Assembly: GCA_003971905.1 (NCBI GenBank)
Contig: RSEE01000042.1
Location: 62,001-126,000 of the forward strand
Length of the DNA stretch: 64,000 bases
Reading direction: 5' to 3'
From: Moniliella sp. 'wahieum'
Lineage: Eukaryota; Basidiomycota; Moniliellomycetes; Moniliellales; Moniliellaceae
Part shown: positions 13,501-24,591 of the stretch, in pieces
Layout: each line of letters begins with the position of its first letter
Position numbering within the stretch: position 1 is the stretch's first letter
Notes under the pieces: generated by a model
The model's input: only the letters and a program-made list of their open reading frames with translations
What the model was told of the DNA's origin: nothing
The model's database searches: none
Made by a program: the position numbers and the translations under genes

Positions 13501-14988
13501 CCCTAGGACCGCGCGGACCCGAGTCACGTGAGTCGGCTTTCATTCCTTCCGAGCTCGCACCAGTCTTCTAGACGAGTCAGTCGCAGAAGCTTCTTAGTCC
13601 AATACGACGTTCAGTGCTCACATTCTGTGGTAGTAGCGAGGCCGACAGCCTCACTCCTCTCCTACATCAATATTTGCTTAACGAACCTCAATTATGGGGT
13701 TTATGTTCGTGATTGGGAATCATGGGTAGGATATTCATCAAGAGTTACTAGTGGAGCATTGTGGCGTACTTCCATTCGCCTTCCGTCTCCATACATGGTT
13801 GTGAAAAACATTGATGATGAGCACGTGTTCCCTTGAATGTAGGGTTATCGTTATTGGAGTAAAAGGTGAAACACCCACCGATGGATACGTCCTGCTCTAT
13901 TGATGTTGCTGGGATGGATGCTAATGGAAACGCGCGATATAAGGAGAGGGGTGCGTTCGGGTTAAGATGTTGAAAGTGAATCAGATCCAACAAAAGACTA
14001 TCAATCACCATCGTGGCTTTGTTTTGGTTTCTCGATGGCAATTATCGCTTCCAAAGTAATTTCCAAACTTAACAGAGACAAGCAACCGCGGGGCATATCG
14101 ATTTTGATCGTCTGGACCATCCTTCCCTTTTTCAAACCCCATTCAAGTGAGTAGTTGAATTCCAAACAGTTCGGTCGCCTGTATTTGCAGCGTTTCGTTT
14201 TCAAACTGGATCAATAGGTTACAGCGCCTAAATGCAGCAAGGACCTCTGGAGCTCGTAGAGAGGGGGGCGCAATTGCCAAATTAAAAGAAGGAGAGAAAC
14301 CTGTTGGGGTACCCGCTGGGGTCCCGAAATCCTCCGGGGCGTGGATTCGAATACCACTCTCGTCTCCATGTGGCAGCAGTGGAAGGCGCGCAGGGCAGGA
14401 GGTAGAAATGGGGTGGATGGAATCCGGGGAAAGGCAGCCGAGAGGCGCAACCGGAAGTGGGTGGAACAGAGGGCTAGACGGAGTCGCCTCGCAAAAAAGC
14501 CCTACTATTAATATTCCTGACCAAAAGGCACTGTATGTCGTGTTGAGAGGCCTCCTCTTCACAGTCGTGTCTGCACGCGTAAAGAAGAGACAGCCACCCT
14601 TCGCTCAAGGGCATCCCCTCACCACACGGCCGATGCCTTTGTGCCCATCATGCATCATCCTTTCCAAACTCATTGCTTTTTGGTACCCACCTCTCTGTCG
14701 ACGGAAAGCTCTGGCAGGATTGGTCCACTCCTGACAATCTTGTTACTCATTTCTTCGGAACAGGCCGTTTTATGATGAACGTATGCGCGATGGATGACTC
14801 TAGCTCCTATGCCCCGGCGTTCTGACCCCATTGTTCCTCTCCTCTTTCCTCAGATGGAAATATCCTTTTTATAAGGCTGACCTGAAGACGTTGAACGTTA
14901 AAGTGTGTAAAAGGAGGGCACCTTCCAGCGAGATCGAATTCACAAAAAGTGGAGTGAGATGCAAGTGAAATAGCCAAATAGAGCCACA
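10555..14988. other. Interval between the two LTR-like repeats, AT-richer, no gene recognised
   Basis: This 4.4-kb stretch lies between the LTR-like copies. 10797-10895 holds an imperfect tandem duplication (unit near 56 bp, GCACGCCCCTCCTTCCTT). From about 11,400 to 14,200 the sequence is clearly richer in A and T than the rest of the window and has only short frames on both strands. The pieces near 12938-13527 (-) and 13528-13836 (+) gave no recognisable domain. It may be the non-coding interior of a decayed LTR element (LARD-like), or unrelated DNA between two solo LTRs. A reverse copy of TGATGCATGATG lies at 14646-14657. Confidence 0.5.
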
Positions 14989-15869
14989 TGTCACTGGGCC
15001 CCGCCAGGGGCTCCCCAGGTTTGTGGGGTACAATACCTTTGGGACGGCAGGACGACTCACGGTAGTTTCTGGCTTGGGCTAGTTGGTGTATCCGAGCAGA
15101 GCTAATAGGGGCGAGGAGAGGAGGCCTTTAGTGTCAAGCCGAGGCGCGGCTGCATGGTGGCAAGGTTGCGTCTTATGATCGTAGTAACGTGTCTGAAGCG
15201 TGTCTGAAGAGCCTCCGGGCTTAGGGATGGGTAGAGGCAGGGGAGGACACACACCACCAGAACTGAGTCTGGTCAGGGGCGACTGGCGACGTGGCTGGAA
15301 AGGATCCCACGTGATAAGCTGGTACGGGGAATGGACGCGGCTGTGAAAGAAGGCTCGCGCTACTGTGGGCGGGTAGAAAGCTGGAGACGAGGCTGGAAGA
15401 TGAGGAGGAGGCTAAGTGGAGACGAGGCTGCTGCACTGGATTAATTCGCTGGAAACCGGGCATGAGTTGGACAGGGAAGGCGGGAAGGAACGAGAATGGA
15501 AGGTAGGGAAAAGGACACGCACCACCCAGCGGTACAGGCTTGTTCAAAGGGAAACGGATACAATAGGGTATAGAAAGGAAACATGTCAAAAGAGGGGTTG
15601 GTTGCCGCAGGTACAAAACGGAGAAAGGAAAGGAAGTGGTGACGGGGCGACCCGGAAACTTGGTGGCCTCTTTAGGCCATGCGAATTGGACTTGGACGCG
15701 GGCAACTATTGTCGCGCAGATGCGTATGGCACCTCGGGCCACCGTACATGGTTTAACACAACCATCATACTTGGTTGGACTTCGGAGCGTGCTCTACTGG
15801 GTATATGCAGAGAAGGCGGGCCTTATCTTGGGTCAACAGACCATCTTAGAACCAAGGCAGCCCGTAACA
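14989..15869 (+). repeat. LTR-like repeat, copy 2
   Basis: About 881 bases, beginning TGTCAC and ending GTAACA, collinear with copy 1 at 9693-10554 and in the same orientation. The two starts are 5.3 kb apart, which fits the LTR pair of one element of about 6.2 kb, but the flanks show no matching 5-bp duplication, so two independent solo LTRs of one family remain possible. Confidence 0.7.
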
Positions 15870-18039
15870 CAGCAGTGCTATCGATGCTTACCAAGGATGA
15901 GACCCTTGCTTGCGCGACTCCCACAAAAAATGAGCTCAACTATCGTATTATTGACACCTCCCTGCCACTTCTTCTTTGCTTTGGGCAGTGGGCAATAAGC
16001 CCGTCGGGATCTTATTCTTGATCGCAAGCGCCTGCTTCCTTCCATCGGGCGCCGGGGTACGATGATGAATCAGGAATGAAGGACTTGTAAGCGTCCACGA
16101 AAGACACAAGCAAACCCTTTCACGCCGCGAACGTCTGGCTCACCTCCAACTGGGGAACCAGACGTCTATTCCTTATGCTCATGCCGTTCCGCTGTGTGCC
16201 TTGTCGGCCTCGTATCCGGAGAGAGAGTCGACCGTTCGTTCTGAACCAGCGCTCCTTATCGGCTCATATGGAACGCGTCAGTATCGGATTGCAGTCCTTG
16301 GTTTTTATAAAGAAGGTATATCGGCTTGTCCTTGAATTGACATGCTGCTACTACGGAACTTCATTGTCACATATGTGTGGACCACATGTCTCTGACTACA
16401 CCAAGCTCATCCCTTTACCCACGCATCATCCCTCTCATGGTCGGTGTGTGGGCACCTAACCCAGAACTGAGGAAAGCCCATTCGGGGGCACGTGGTGGCC
16501 TGCCCCGTTCACTGGGCGTACGCAGAGCTGCAGCGAATAGGGCGTGCAGCTGCTCCATTTGTCCGCTCCTGTGCGCATCACCAGAGTCCTCAACCGCCAC
16601 TTGCACGCGGGAAATATATAAACGTAAAAATGCTGCACGTTCATCTCGCCCAACACAGGCCAGTCCCTCCATTTCTTCCCCCGTCGGAGGCGGTCAAGCG
16701 ACCTCCCCGCCCGAGGGAGTGCGAGCGGAGAAGCAGGAAAGTCTTATGAAAAGATCGCGATCTGGCAACTCGACTGTCTTCGTTCTCCTCTTTTTGTCAG
16801 GTCAAGGCTCACTGAGAGAGGCTTCATTTCAAGAGGATATCGAGCTGTATCCGAATGGGGTTGTACGGCTGGACCGAGGTTGCGTGCAGACGACATGGTG
16901 GGCGGTGGACGTTCATGGTTCTTCACAGATTACCTTTATACATCTTTTATCGCCCTTTTATTGACTCCTTTTTCTGTCCTTCCTTTGTCCTTTGCCGTTC
17001 TAACGCTTGGCTCTCTTCATTTCTCAAAGGATTGTTAGTCTTCCACATGTTCTTATTTTGCCTCGTCACAGGACATCAGGGCTGCACGGCCCTCCAACAC
17101 TTTATACGTCACGCTTACGGTGACGCCTCACGCCGGCTCTTCAGGCATCTTTCTTTCTTCTCGCGAATCTGGCTGGCGGTGTGGGTAGTTGGACCAGGCC
17201 GTCCTCTGTGCAGTTCCCGTATGCACGCCCGTGTCCGCGTTTCCTTCCTCTTCCCCTCGCCGTTTGCCGTATCCGTGTCGTGATGGGGTTGGGGGTTGAT
17301 GCATCAACAGTGCCAATAAGGCAATGAGCTTATATCACGCATCAGATGCCGACGCCGCCGAGGTCCGTGAGCACCTTTTGCAGCTACTGCTCCGACCCAC
17401 GCCCTGTGTGTAGATCACTGATGCCCCTCTCCTTGGCTGAGTGAAGAACAAAGCACAGGCCATGTGCTACTCAAAGCCTCCCAGATGTTCCTCCTGTGAG
17501 AACTACATTCTCCTTCCGCTTTCGCTACCGGATGGCTTGCCCAGTTTGAGCCGTTGATCAGAGCAAGCGCTGGGCGAGAGTACCAAAGCTGATAAGAGCC
17601 AGCCCCCTCATACGTAGCGTAGCTAACAAACTGATCCGTGCGACCAATAGCGGCATTAAGCAGAGTGATCTTCAGCTTCCACGTACCTTCAACATGGCAG
17701 GGGCGGCCTTAAGCGCCTTAGCGTTTTTTTTTTTCATTTTTTTACTCCTATCCTCAATCCTGCCGCTTCTACTACCAACGCCCCGCTTAGCCCACCTGTA
17801 ATGCATAAGCTTTGCTACGACTACCTCCTCTACAGAAGCCGTATTCGACAAGCTAGGCCCGCGATGCGGCTGCCCGGGGCAGAAAACACACGGACGGTTT
17901 ATTAGCCTAAGAATCAATCCTCTGGGAGAGGAAAGAAAGAATAGAGAACACTAGGGAATGGGAAAAGTGCCATTGTGGTTTGCTCACAACGCGGTTGAGC
18001 GGGGATCATGAATAATGGGGGAAAGAGCCCACCGGGCAC
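15870..18039. other. Spacer, no gene seen
   Basis: Mixed-composition sequence with short frames only; a T-rich run lies near 17726-17740. None of the translated frames, including the longest (16377-16964, +), resembles a known family or shows a domain motif. Confidence 0.55.
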
Positions 18040-19227
18040 TCACCAAGCGTTGTGGCCACCGTCAATCACCACGTCGCTGCCCGTGCAGAACGACGAGGCC
18101 TCCGAGGCCAAAAAGACGGCAATGCCCTTATACTCATGCGGGCGTCCAATGCCCCATCGGTTGCCGCCCGTCCATGTTACCCAAAATGCTGGGTTGGTCG
18201 TGATGAGTTGGTTGAGCATGGCCGTGCCACGTACCCTGGGCTGACGAGTTGACGCGAATCTTGTACGGTCCCCATTCGCAGGCCAAGTTGCGCACCAACT
18301 GGCCACGGCGGCCTTGGATGCATTGTATGCGCACGAGTACACGCCCCGGTTCGCCACACGGCCCGACATGGAGGCAATCACCATAATCGACGACGACTTT
18401 CCGTGGGGGCCATGATGCGGGCGGCAGTTGGCAGGTAATAAACGTGCCCGTCACATTGATCCGTTGCATCTTTTCAAAGTCCTCGTGCGGGTAATCAAAC
18501 GCTGGAACCTCCTGTTGCGTAGCAGCACAGGCAAGCGACCGGAGCAACTTGGCGGCTTGTCGCTCGCCGCCGCATCGGCTTCAATCTCCTCTTCAATGCC
18601 ACCAAACAACCTCGGCCACTTGTGCGGAATGGGTAATGTCCATCTGGCGGTAGGCCACCTTGACACCCAACTTGTCCGCCTTGTTTTTAAGCGCCTTCCA
18701 CTCGTCCTCCGAGGGCTTGTCCAAAATATCGACACAGTATACGTCGGCTCCGGCCTCGGCCATCGCGGCCGCTAGCGTAATGCCCAAGCCACGTGCGCCA
18801 CCAGTCACTGCATAGATGGAGAGAAAGTCAGTGGTAACCCATTGAATGCTACCCAAAACGCGAAAGAGGGAACGTACCGATAGCCGAGCGGCCGCGCAAG
18901 GAAAGAGAGTAAAGATCTCGGGCTCATTGGTAATTGCCTCGGAAACCACCTGAGAGGGAGCCTTGAGCATGTCGAGCGACTCGCGGTTGAACGTTCCTCG
19001 ACAAACGACTTGGAGCGTTCCTTGGACTGGGGGGGCAAGCCGCGGTCCAGTGCATGGAGCGGGCTGGCCGGGCGGGTGGCAAGGGCAATGGGCGCATCGC
19101 CATAGATATCGCTTGGGCGGCGACCCGAGGAGCCATGGCTGCTGCGCCGGGCGGTGGTCTCGGCGGCAGTGTTGGGGTCGTCGAGGGACGTGAGGGAGAG
19201 GCCTTGCGCAAGACGGTTGCCAGACAT
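18040..19227 (-). CDS. Short-chain dehydrogenase/reductase (sorbose reductase / arabinitol dehydrogenase type)
   Basis: An NAD(P)-dependent oxidoreductase, classical SDR fold. A start at 19227 (MSGNRLAQGLSLTSL) gives an N-terminal extension of about 100 residues before the Rossmann motif RSAIVTGGARGLG; an intron (GTACGT to ATGCAG, about 18808-18872) lies just before VTGG. Then come DVYCVDILDKPSEDEWKA, VAYRQMDIT, VPAFDYPHEDFEKMQRINVTG, the catalytic Ser segment SIMVIASMSGR, catalytic YNASKAA, ACEWGPYKIRVNS, and the end FCTGSDVVIDGGHNAW. Fungal relatives reduce ketoses or oxidise polyols; the substrate cannot be told. The segments lie in changing frames: about six one-base shifts, several at homopolymers. 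With all active-site residues kept, I favour sequence errors over decay. Confidence 0.8.
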
Positions 19228-21789
19228 GATGGAGGAGGCGGATGCGGATGGGGGAGGGCGACGGGAGGGAGGATGCGGGGGAGGTTTTTATAAGCGGAGG
19301 CCAGCGCAGGGCGGTGGGTTGGGGGTGGCGGGAGAGTGCCCCCGTGCGGGGGCTGGGGAGGGCCCAACGCACGGGTGTGGGGCGGCTGGGGGGGCGTGCG
19401 TGTGGCCTGGCGGCCGGGGCAGCAGGCCCCATCGGGAGACAGACCCGCACCTGCTGTTGGCTGCCTCTGCCGGCCGGCGGTGGTCGTGCGCAGCGGCGCT
19501 GAGCCCAGGCGCTCAGGCCAGCACGCCGGATGGGGGAAGCGCCGGGGAGCACAGGCACGGGGGCGGCGCAGGCGCGAGAGAGGCAGCCTGGGCAGGCCAA
19601 GCAGACACGCGCCGGCAAGAGCGTGTGCGGCGGCAGGGCAGTCTGAGGTGGCCAGCTCTGGCGTGGCACGGTGAACGCCGAACTCTTTCGGCCGCCGGTC
19701 TGGCCTCTCTGGCGTGGATGAATGACTGACTATTGGACGGAGGGATGGATGGATGAGTATGAGTACTGCGTGGCTGATTGGCGCGCTTTGGTCCGTGCGC
19801 GCCGCCACGCCCACCGGTGACCGGAGCAGATGACCGCCTGCGCCGCTTGGGGACTGGGGAGGCTAGGGAGCGCCGAGCTCCCATTCGAGACCGCCCACGG
19901 TGGCTGCTCCTCCGTGGCCGGGGGTTGGGGGGGAGCCCGTTGTACCCGCACAGCGCCAGTGGCGTCCCTCACGCCCCCCCCCGCCGGGAGAAAAAGTCAG
20001 CTGAATTACGATCGTCAGCCAGCCTTCTGGCCAGCCCAGGCCTGCCGCCCATCAACCCCGCCCCCGCATTTCGGCCCCCGCATTTCGTCCCCCGCACCCC
20101 GCCATCGCCGCCTCCGCCCCTGCCGCGCCCCGCTACGCCCTCTCTCGTCCGCGGGGCCGCCGCGGCGTTTGGCTTGCGACAGCCCCGATGATCAAGCGTG
20201 GCTTCCACTGATTGATGGTGCTGTGCGACATGTCGCCACGCCCCGCCGACACGGTCACGATGCACCCACGGAGCGACTAGGCAAGACTGATAGCAGTACT
20301 GCTATAGCGCCTGGCACGGACCCAGTATGGGTGATGCATGATGACTACGGAGTGGTGAATGGCGTGGACGAAGACGACTGGCCTCTGGCGTCGCAACACA
20401 CGGTGGCCCTGCACACAACACCAGCCGCACTCACCAGCTCCTGCTGTGTCTACAGCCCACAAGCCACCCCCGCGCCCTCTCAGCCCGGCCTGCCAGGGTC
20501 TCCCCCCCCCTCTCTGCTCCTGCCTCTCCACCTGTTCACCTGCCCCTCACCACCGCCACCGGCTTCCCAACGTCCAGCATTCGTCTGCCCTTCCACTCCG
20601 CTCTCAGATATCAGGAGGCCTCAGGTGGTTCAACGTTCAACGTTCACAGAAATCCGGATCTCTAAAACCAAGGTAGAGAGGTACCTGCCGCCTGGTACAG
20701 CCCTCGTAGCTGTAACCAATGATTTGTCTTCCGATTGGAATAAAAAAAAGGTGGCGGCGCACATGTGGGGCCCCAGAGCGACGCACGTGGCGACACACTG
20801 CCCCCCTCCCCGCTCCGACGGACGGAGAAGCGGCCCCGCGGCCCCAATCCTCATCGATCATCCTTCCCCATCCAAAACAGTGGTCCTGGAATCAAATCTT
20901 CCCACATTCCCCTTCCCGACCCATTGCATACCCCCTCCCCTTTTCTCTTCCTTACTGTACCTTGATCAGCCTGAGAATGCGGTGCTGGTGCAGTGACCAC
21001 ATCACTGGCCCCGAAGCGCCCTGAGCCGCTCAACACGCGCTCAGCGCTCAGCGCCTCAGCCCGCTCCATTTCCGGGCTGCGACTTTGATTCACACACTTC
21101 TTAGCTCAGACTGAGCCTCAGCGCTGACTCGCCGAAGGGTAAACGCTCTGCTCTCCGGCTAAACCATCACGAAGAGCACCCACTCATTCCCGATTCGCCT
21201 TCTTCTCTTCTCCAATGCAAAAACTGTGTAGCTCTGTTTCCAGCCCTCCTCTCACGCTTGAATTCGAGTGTAAATCGAACAAAAAGCGTATAAGCCCCCG
21301 TAAAAGCGTGTAAGCGGTAACCCCCTAAGTTACGGTCAACCAGCAACTTGGGCTCCCAGTAGACCCTCCTCGTCACGCACATCAGGGGGCAGATCGGATC
21401 TACTCTGTGTCACATGTCACATCTCAGATCGCTGACTCTCACTAGCGGTCCACCCGGCTGTGCTATACATATCATCATCATCACCTCATCGACCTTAGGC
21501 CTCATCGATCATCATTGCTTCCGATCTCAGATGTCAGAGATCCCATCGCCACGATGCATGAACGCCAGCTGCGCTTCAGTTCAGCAGCCTTACTAAAGCT
21601 TCGAGCTCCGCGCTAGCTTCAAGCTCTTCGAGAGCCTCATAGATGTCGCGACAGTGTCAAAAAGCTTGAAGCGTGTTGCAAGCGGCCGTCAAGCTTCATG
21701 TTTCAAAGGTACGGTTCAAGCTTCCGCCATCCACCACAGGAGTTCTACTCTGCATCCATATTGTTGACAGAGCTTAAGGCTGGGACAGG
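19228..21789. other. Spacer upstream of the SDR; no supported gene
   Basis: Very GC-rich up to about 20,600, giving long chance frames (notably 19830-20996, +) that are low-complexity and domain-free. It holds an exact TGATGCATGATG at 20332-20343, a TCACATGT palindrome near 21412, and several AAGCTTGAAG-type words at 21596-21730. Confidence 0.5.
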
Positions 21790-23720
21790 GGAAACACTAC
21801 GTCTAAACCGAACTGTTCATCTTGCGGGGGTTACTAAGCGCCACCAAGGTTAATGAACCAGGGGGATCGCCAGGATATCAGGACCCTCAGGTTCTCGCCA
21901 TCCGGTCCCGTAATACCCTACTAGGTAGCGCGTGTGGACATGGATGAACGTGGTTGACATCCGAGCGAGGAACCATTTCCATTGAGACTGAGTAGCCAAA
22001 TCCTTCCAATGCGCAAACATCTTGCCCGCCAGTGTCTTGGTGCCGTAGTATCCTCGCGTCTCGTCAAAACCATGGGGAAAAACGGCTCTTGAGTGTATCC
22101 CTGGTACTTGGCGTTCTTGTCGCATTCTGCTTGTTCCAGCAGCCGAAGCAGCTCCTTCGCCCGGCGTTCCAAAGGCGTCGCAGTGCTCTCATGTACCACT
22201 CTCCGGTACGCGCTCTGCGCCTCCAGCGTTCCCGTGTCGCGCAGCGTTTGGTCCACTTCCATTCCGGATCCTCCAATTGCTCCGGGCCCCATCACACGGT
22301 AGTCGGTGCGCAGTGCCCTCCGCTCGCGCCTCGACCCCTCCTCTTCCTCCAAAGTAGGTTCGTTGCGGAAGTAGGTGTCGGGAATGGAGCGCACGAGCTG
22401 GAGAATGGGCTCCCGCCCTGTCTCATGCAACGCACTAAACTTGGCCTGGGAGCGGGTACACATCATGATGTGCTCCAGCGAAGACATGACGCCGCACTTG
22501 CGCATCTGCGCGTGGAGCGGCCCAGGTTGCGGAGCAGGAGACCAACCTGAATCTGCTGGTCAGAGTGTTTGAGGCACGGGACGGACGGAATGGCGGAGAG
22601 CCAGTTGTGGCTCAGCGGGTTGCTGTGCTCAACCACATGGCGGCCATCGTCAGCGTCCAGCTTCTGGAGCAGCTTCTGTCGACTCTGCTCCCACATTGCC
22701 CGGCAGCGCTGGCGTTGCTTCGTAAATGCGTTGGTCGTAGCCGTTTGCGGTCCCGACCGGTCAACATAGGTGGTAATAAGAAAGTCGTTGACCTCATTGG
22801 GCGCGGCGCGGGCGTGGGGCGCAGTATACGAGTAAAGCGGGCTGCCACATCCTCCTATCCGGAGAGGCAGGCTCATGAGCATGTCAAAGTGGTCCTCCTT
22901 GGCACCTTGGGGGTCCTCGTCTCCCCGGATCCGTCTGAACTCCGTACAGATGAAGGCATCAATCTCCGCCAGCACATCGTCTAGCTCGCCCTCCATCTGC
23001 ATGGTGCGGAGCATGTGGTGCAGCTTGGTCTGAGTACTGTACCGCCATAGTAAAAGCCGTCCCTGGCGGGTGATGATGACATCAAACTTGGGCATGTTCT
23101 CTCTAAAGCTGGCCATTGGTCCCGGAGCCACGATCGACGACAATCTACCCCTTCACAGAAGTGCCCAGAACCTGCAGATCATCCTCCCGAATCTGGTCCC
23201 GGTCCCGCTCGGTAGGAGGGAGATTGCTTCGGATGCCGACAGGTATTCATTCAGGCTGCATGGAATGGCGCCTTATATACCAAGGAGAAGGAGAAGCTAT
23301 CACACGGTAGACCACGCGTGATGAGGGGAAAGAGACACAAAAGGGGTCAAGGAAAATCTAGAACAAGGATCATACCCACATCCTGTGGGAACGTGTGTGT
23401 GATCCGTCACGCTCGACGCACTTGCGCAGGTTGAGCGTGAGGCCCGACTCGTCGTCTTCCAAAATCTCCGCAGCTAGGCTGGTAATGCCTGGTCCTGGAC
23501 CGAAAATCGTAATGTCGTCCAGGTACGCCGTCACCAGAGTTCTACCATAGGGCCGGAATGCATCGTTGAGGACGACTGAAGATCGAGAGAACTAAGGAAT
23601 AGAAGACTGACTATCCTTTTCAGAGTCACTGAAGCATCAAGGTCATTAACAGGTCTCAACTTAAAGAATGGAGCTGTTACGGGCCGCGTTTTTGGATCCA
23701 AGGTGGTCTGATCCAAGCGA
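21790..23720 (-). mobile_element. Non-LTR retrotransposon (LINE) fragment: reverse transcriptase end plus C-terminal region
   Basis: Minus strand, 5' end at the right. Near 23590-23460 a segment reads LNDAFRPYGRTLVTAYLDDI, with the reverse transcriptase catalytic YLDD, followed by ILEDDESGLTLNLRKCVE. About 23100-22510 encodes a post-RT region (LPLRIGGCGSPLYSY, SHNWLSAIPSVPCLKHSDQQ), and 22505-21850 a C-terminal part with a Cys/His stretch (MRKCGVMSSLEHIMMC) and an Asp/Lys-rich block (RRALRTDYRVMGPGAIGG) that could be an endonuclease-like domain, as in R2-type LINEs. About 240 bases between the RT and post-RT pieces read poorly and may hold an insertion. 5'-truncated: no fingers or palm N-terminal part. 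No poly-A tail or target duplication found. At least four frame breaks, so inactive. Confidence 0.65.
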
Positions 23721-24591
23721 AAGTCCGCCTGCTCTACACATGCCCACTGGTATTATAGAGCGCGCTCCGCAGTCCAACCAAGTGTTCTGCCCTCTTGTCA
23801 GCCGCAAGCAAGCCGACTGCATGCATGGGCTTCATGCTTCATGCCCCATTCCTCCATGAACGAAACAGCTAGCCCTGACCGCAGGAGCTGGATTGGCAGA
23901 TCAACGTCCAACCCGCCTGTCACTGACATTATTGTCATGCACCACTGATAGGAGAGGATGCGATGTAGTTCATTCTCATATCTTGGAAGGTCGCCACTCT
24001 TGGCCCATCGATGGATCGGGAGTGAAAAGTGACTAGTGACTAGTGAAATGAGAGCCTATACTCTACGTAGAGTATACAAGCCCACCGCCCAAAATCCACA
24101 ACAAGTGAATGAAAGATAGGGGAGGTCCGGTGACCTATGTGTATCCCCAACCGGGGGAAGAACCCGAACCGTCCCCATGACATCAATCTTCGCACTCCTC
24201 AACTCTCAACTCTCAACTCTCAACTCCCGACTCTCAATATCTCAATCCTCATCCTCAACCATGCAAATGACCCATAGGTCCATAGGTCCATACCAAATGT
24301 CAAATCATGAATTCACGGTGGCATACCAAAAAAGCCCAGCCCGGGCCAAAAATCAAATAAGAATAAGCTTGAACGTACGTCTTGAACAGCACCACCCCAC
24401 ACGTCGAACCCGGAAGGGTGTGCTTGTGCGCACTACAAACCAACCAACCAACCAACACAGGTGAACGATGACGTCCCCTCCGCTCCGCTCCGCTCCACGA
24501 ACCATGGGCGCCGGTAGGACTGTTGGGTCAGGCGTTGAGTCCGGCATTGAGTGTGAGGCCTCACGCGCGCAAAAAGGGGGGCAAGAGGGAC
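23721..24591. other. Spacer, no gene seen
   Basis: It contains a CACTAGT-type cluster on the minus strand (24027-24044), a tandem CAACTCT run (24196-24226), a short AACC repeat (24441-24458) and a run of CCGCTC units (24479-24496). It forms the 3' flank of the Ric8 gene. Confidence 0.5.

Noticed and set aside
16377-17300. Plus-strand frames at 16377-16964 and 16855-17283
   Set aside because: No domain, biased composition and no conserved neighbours; treated as chance frames in a spacer.
19830-20996. 388-codon plus-strand frame upstream of the SDR
   Set aside because: The product is Pro/Arg/Ser-rich with no domain, in very GC-rich DNA where stops are rare; no plausible splice pattern or start context.
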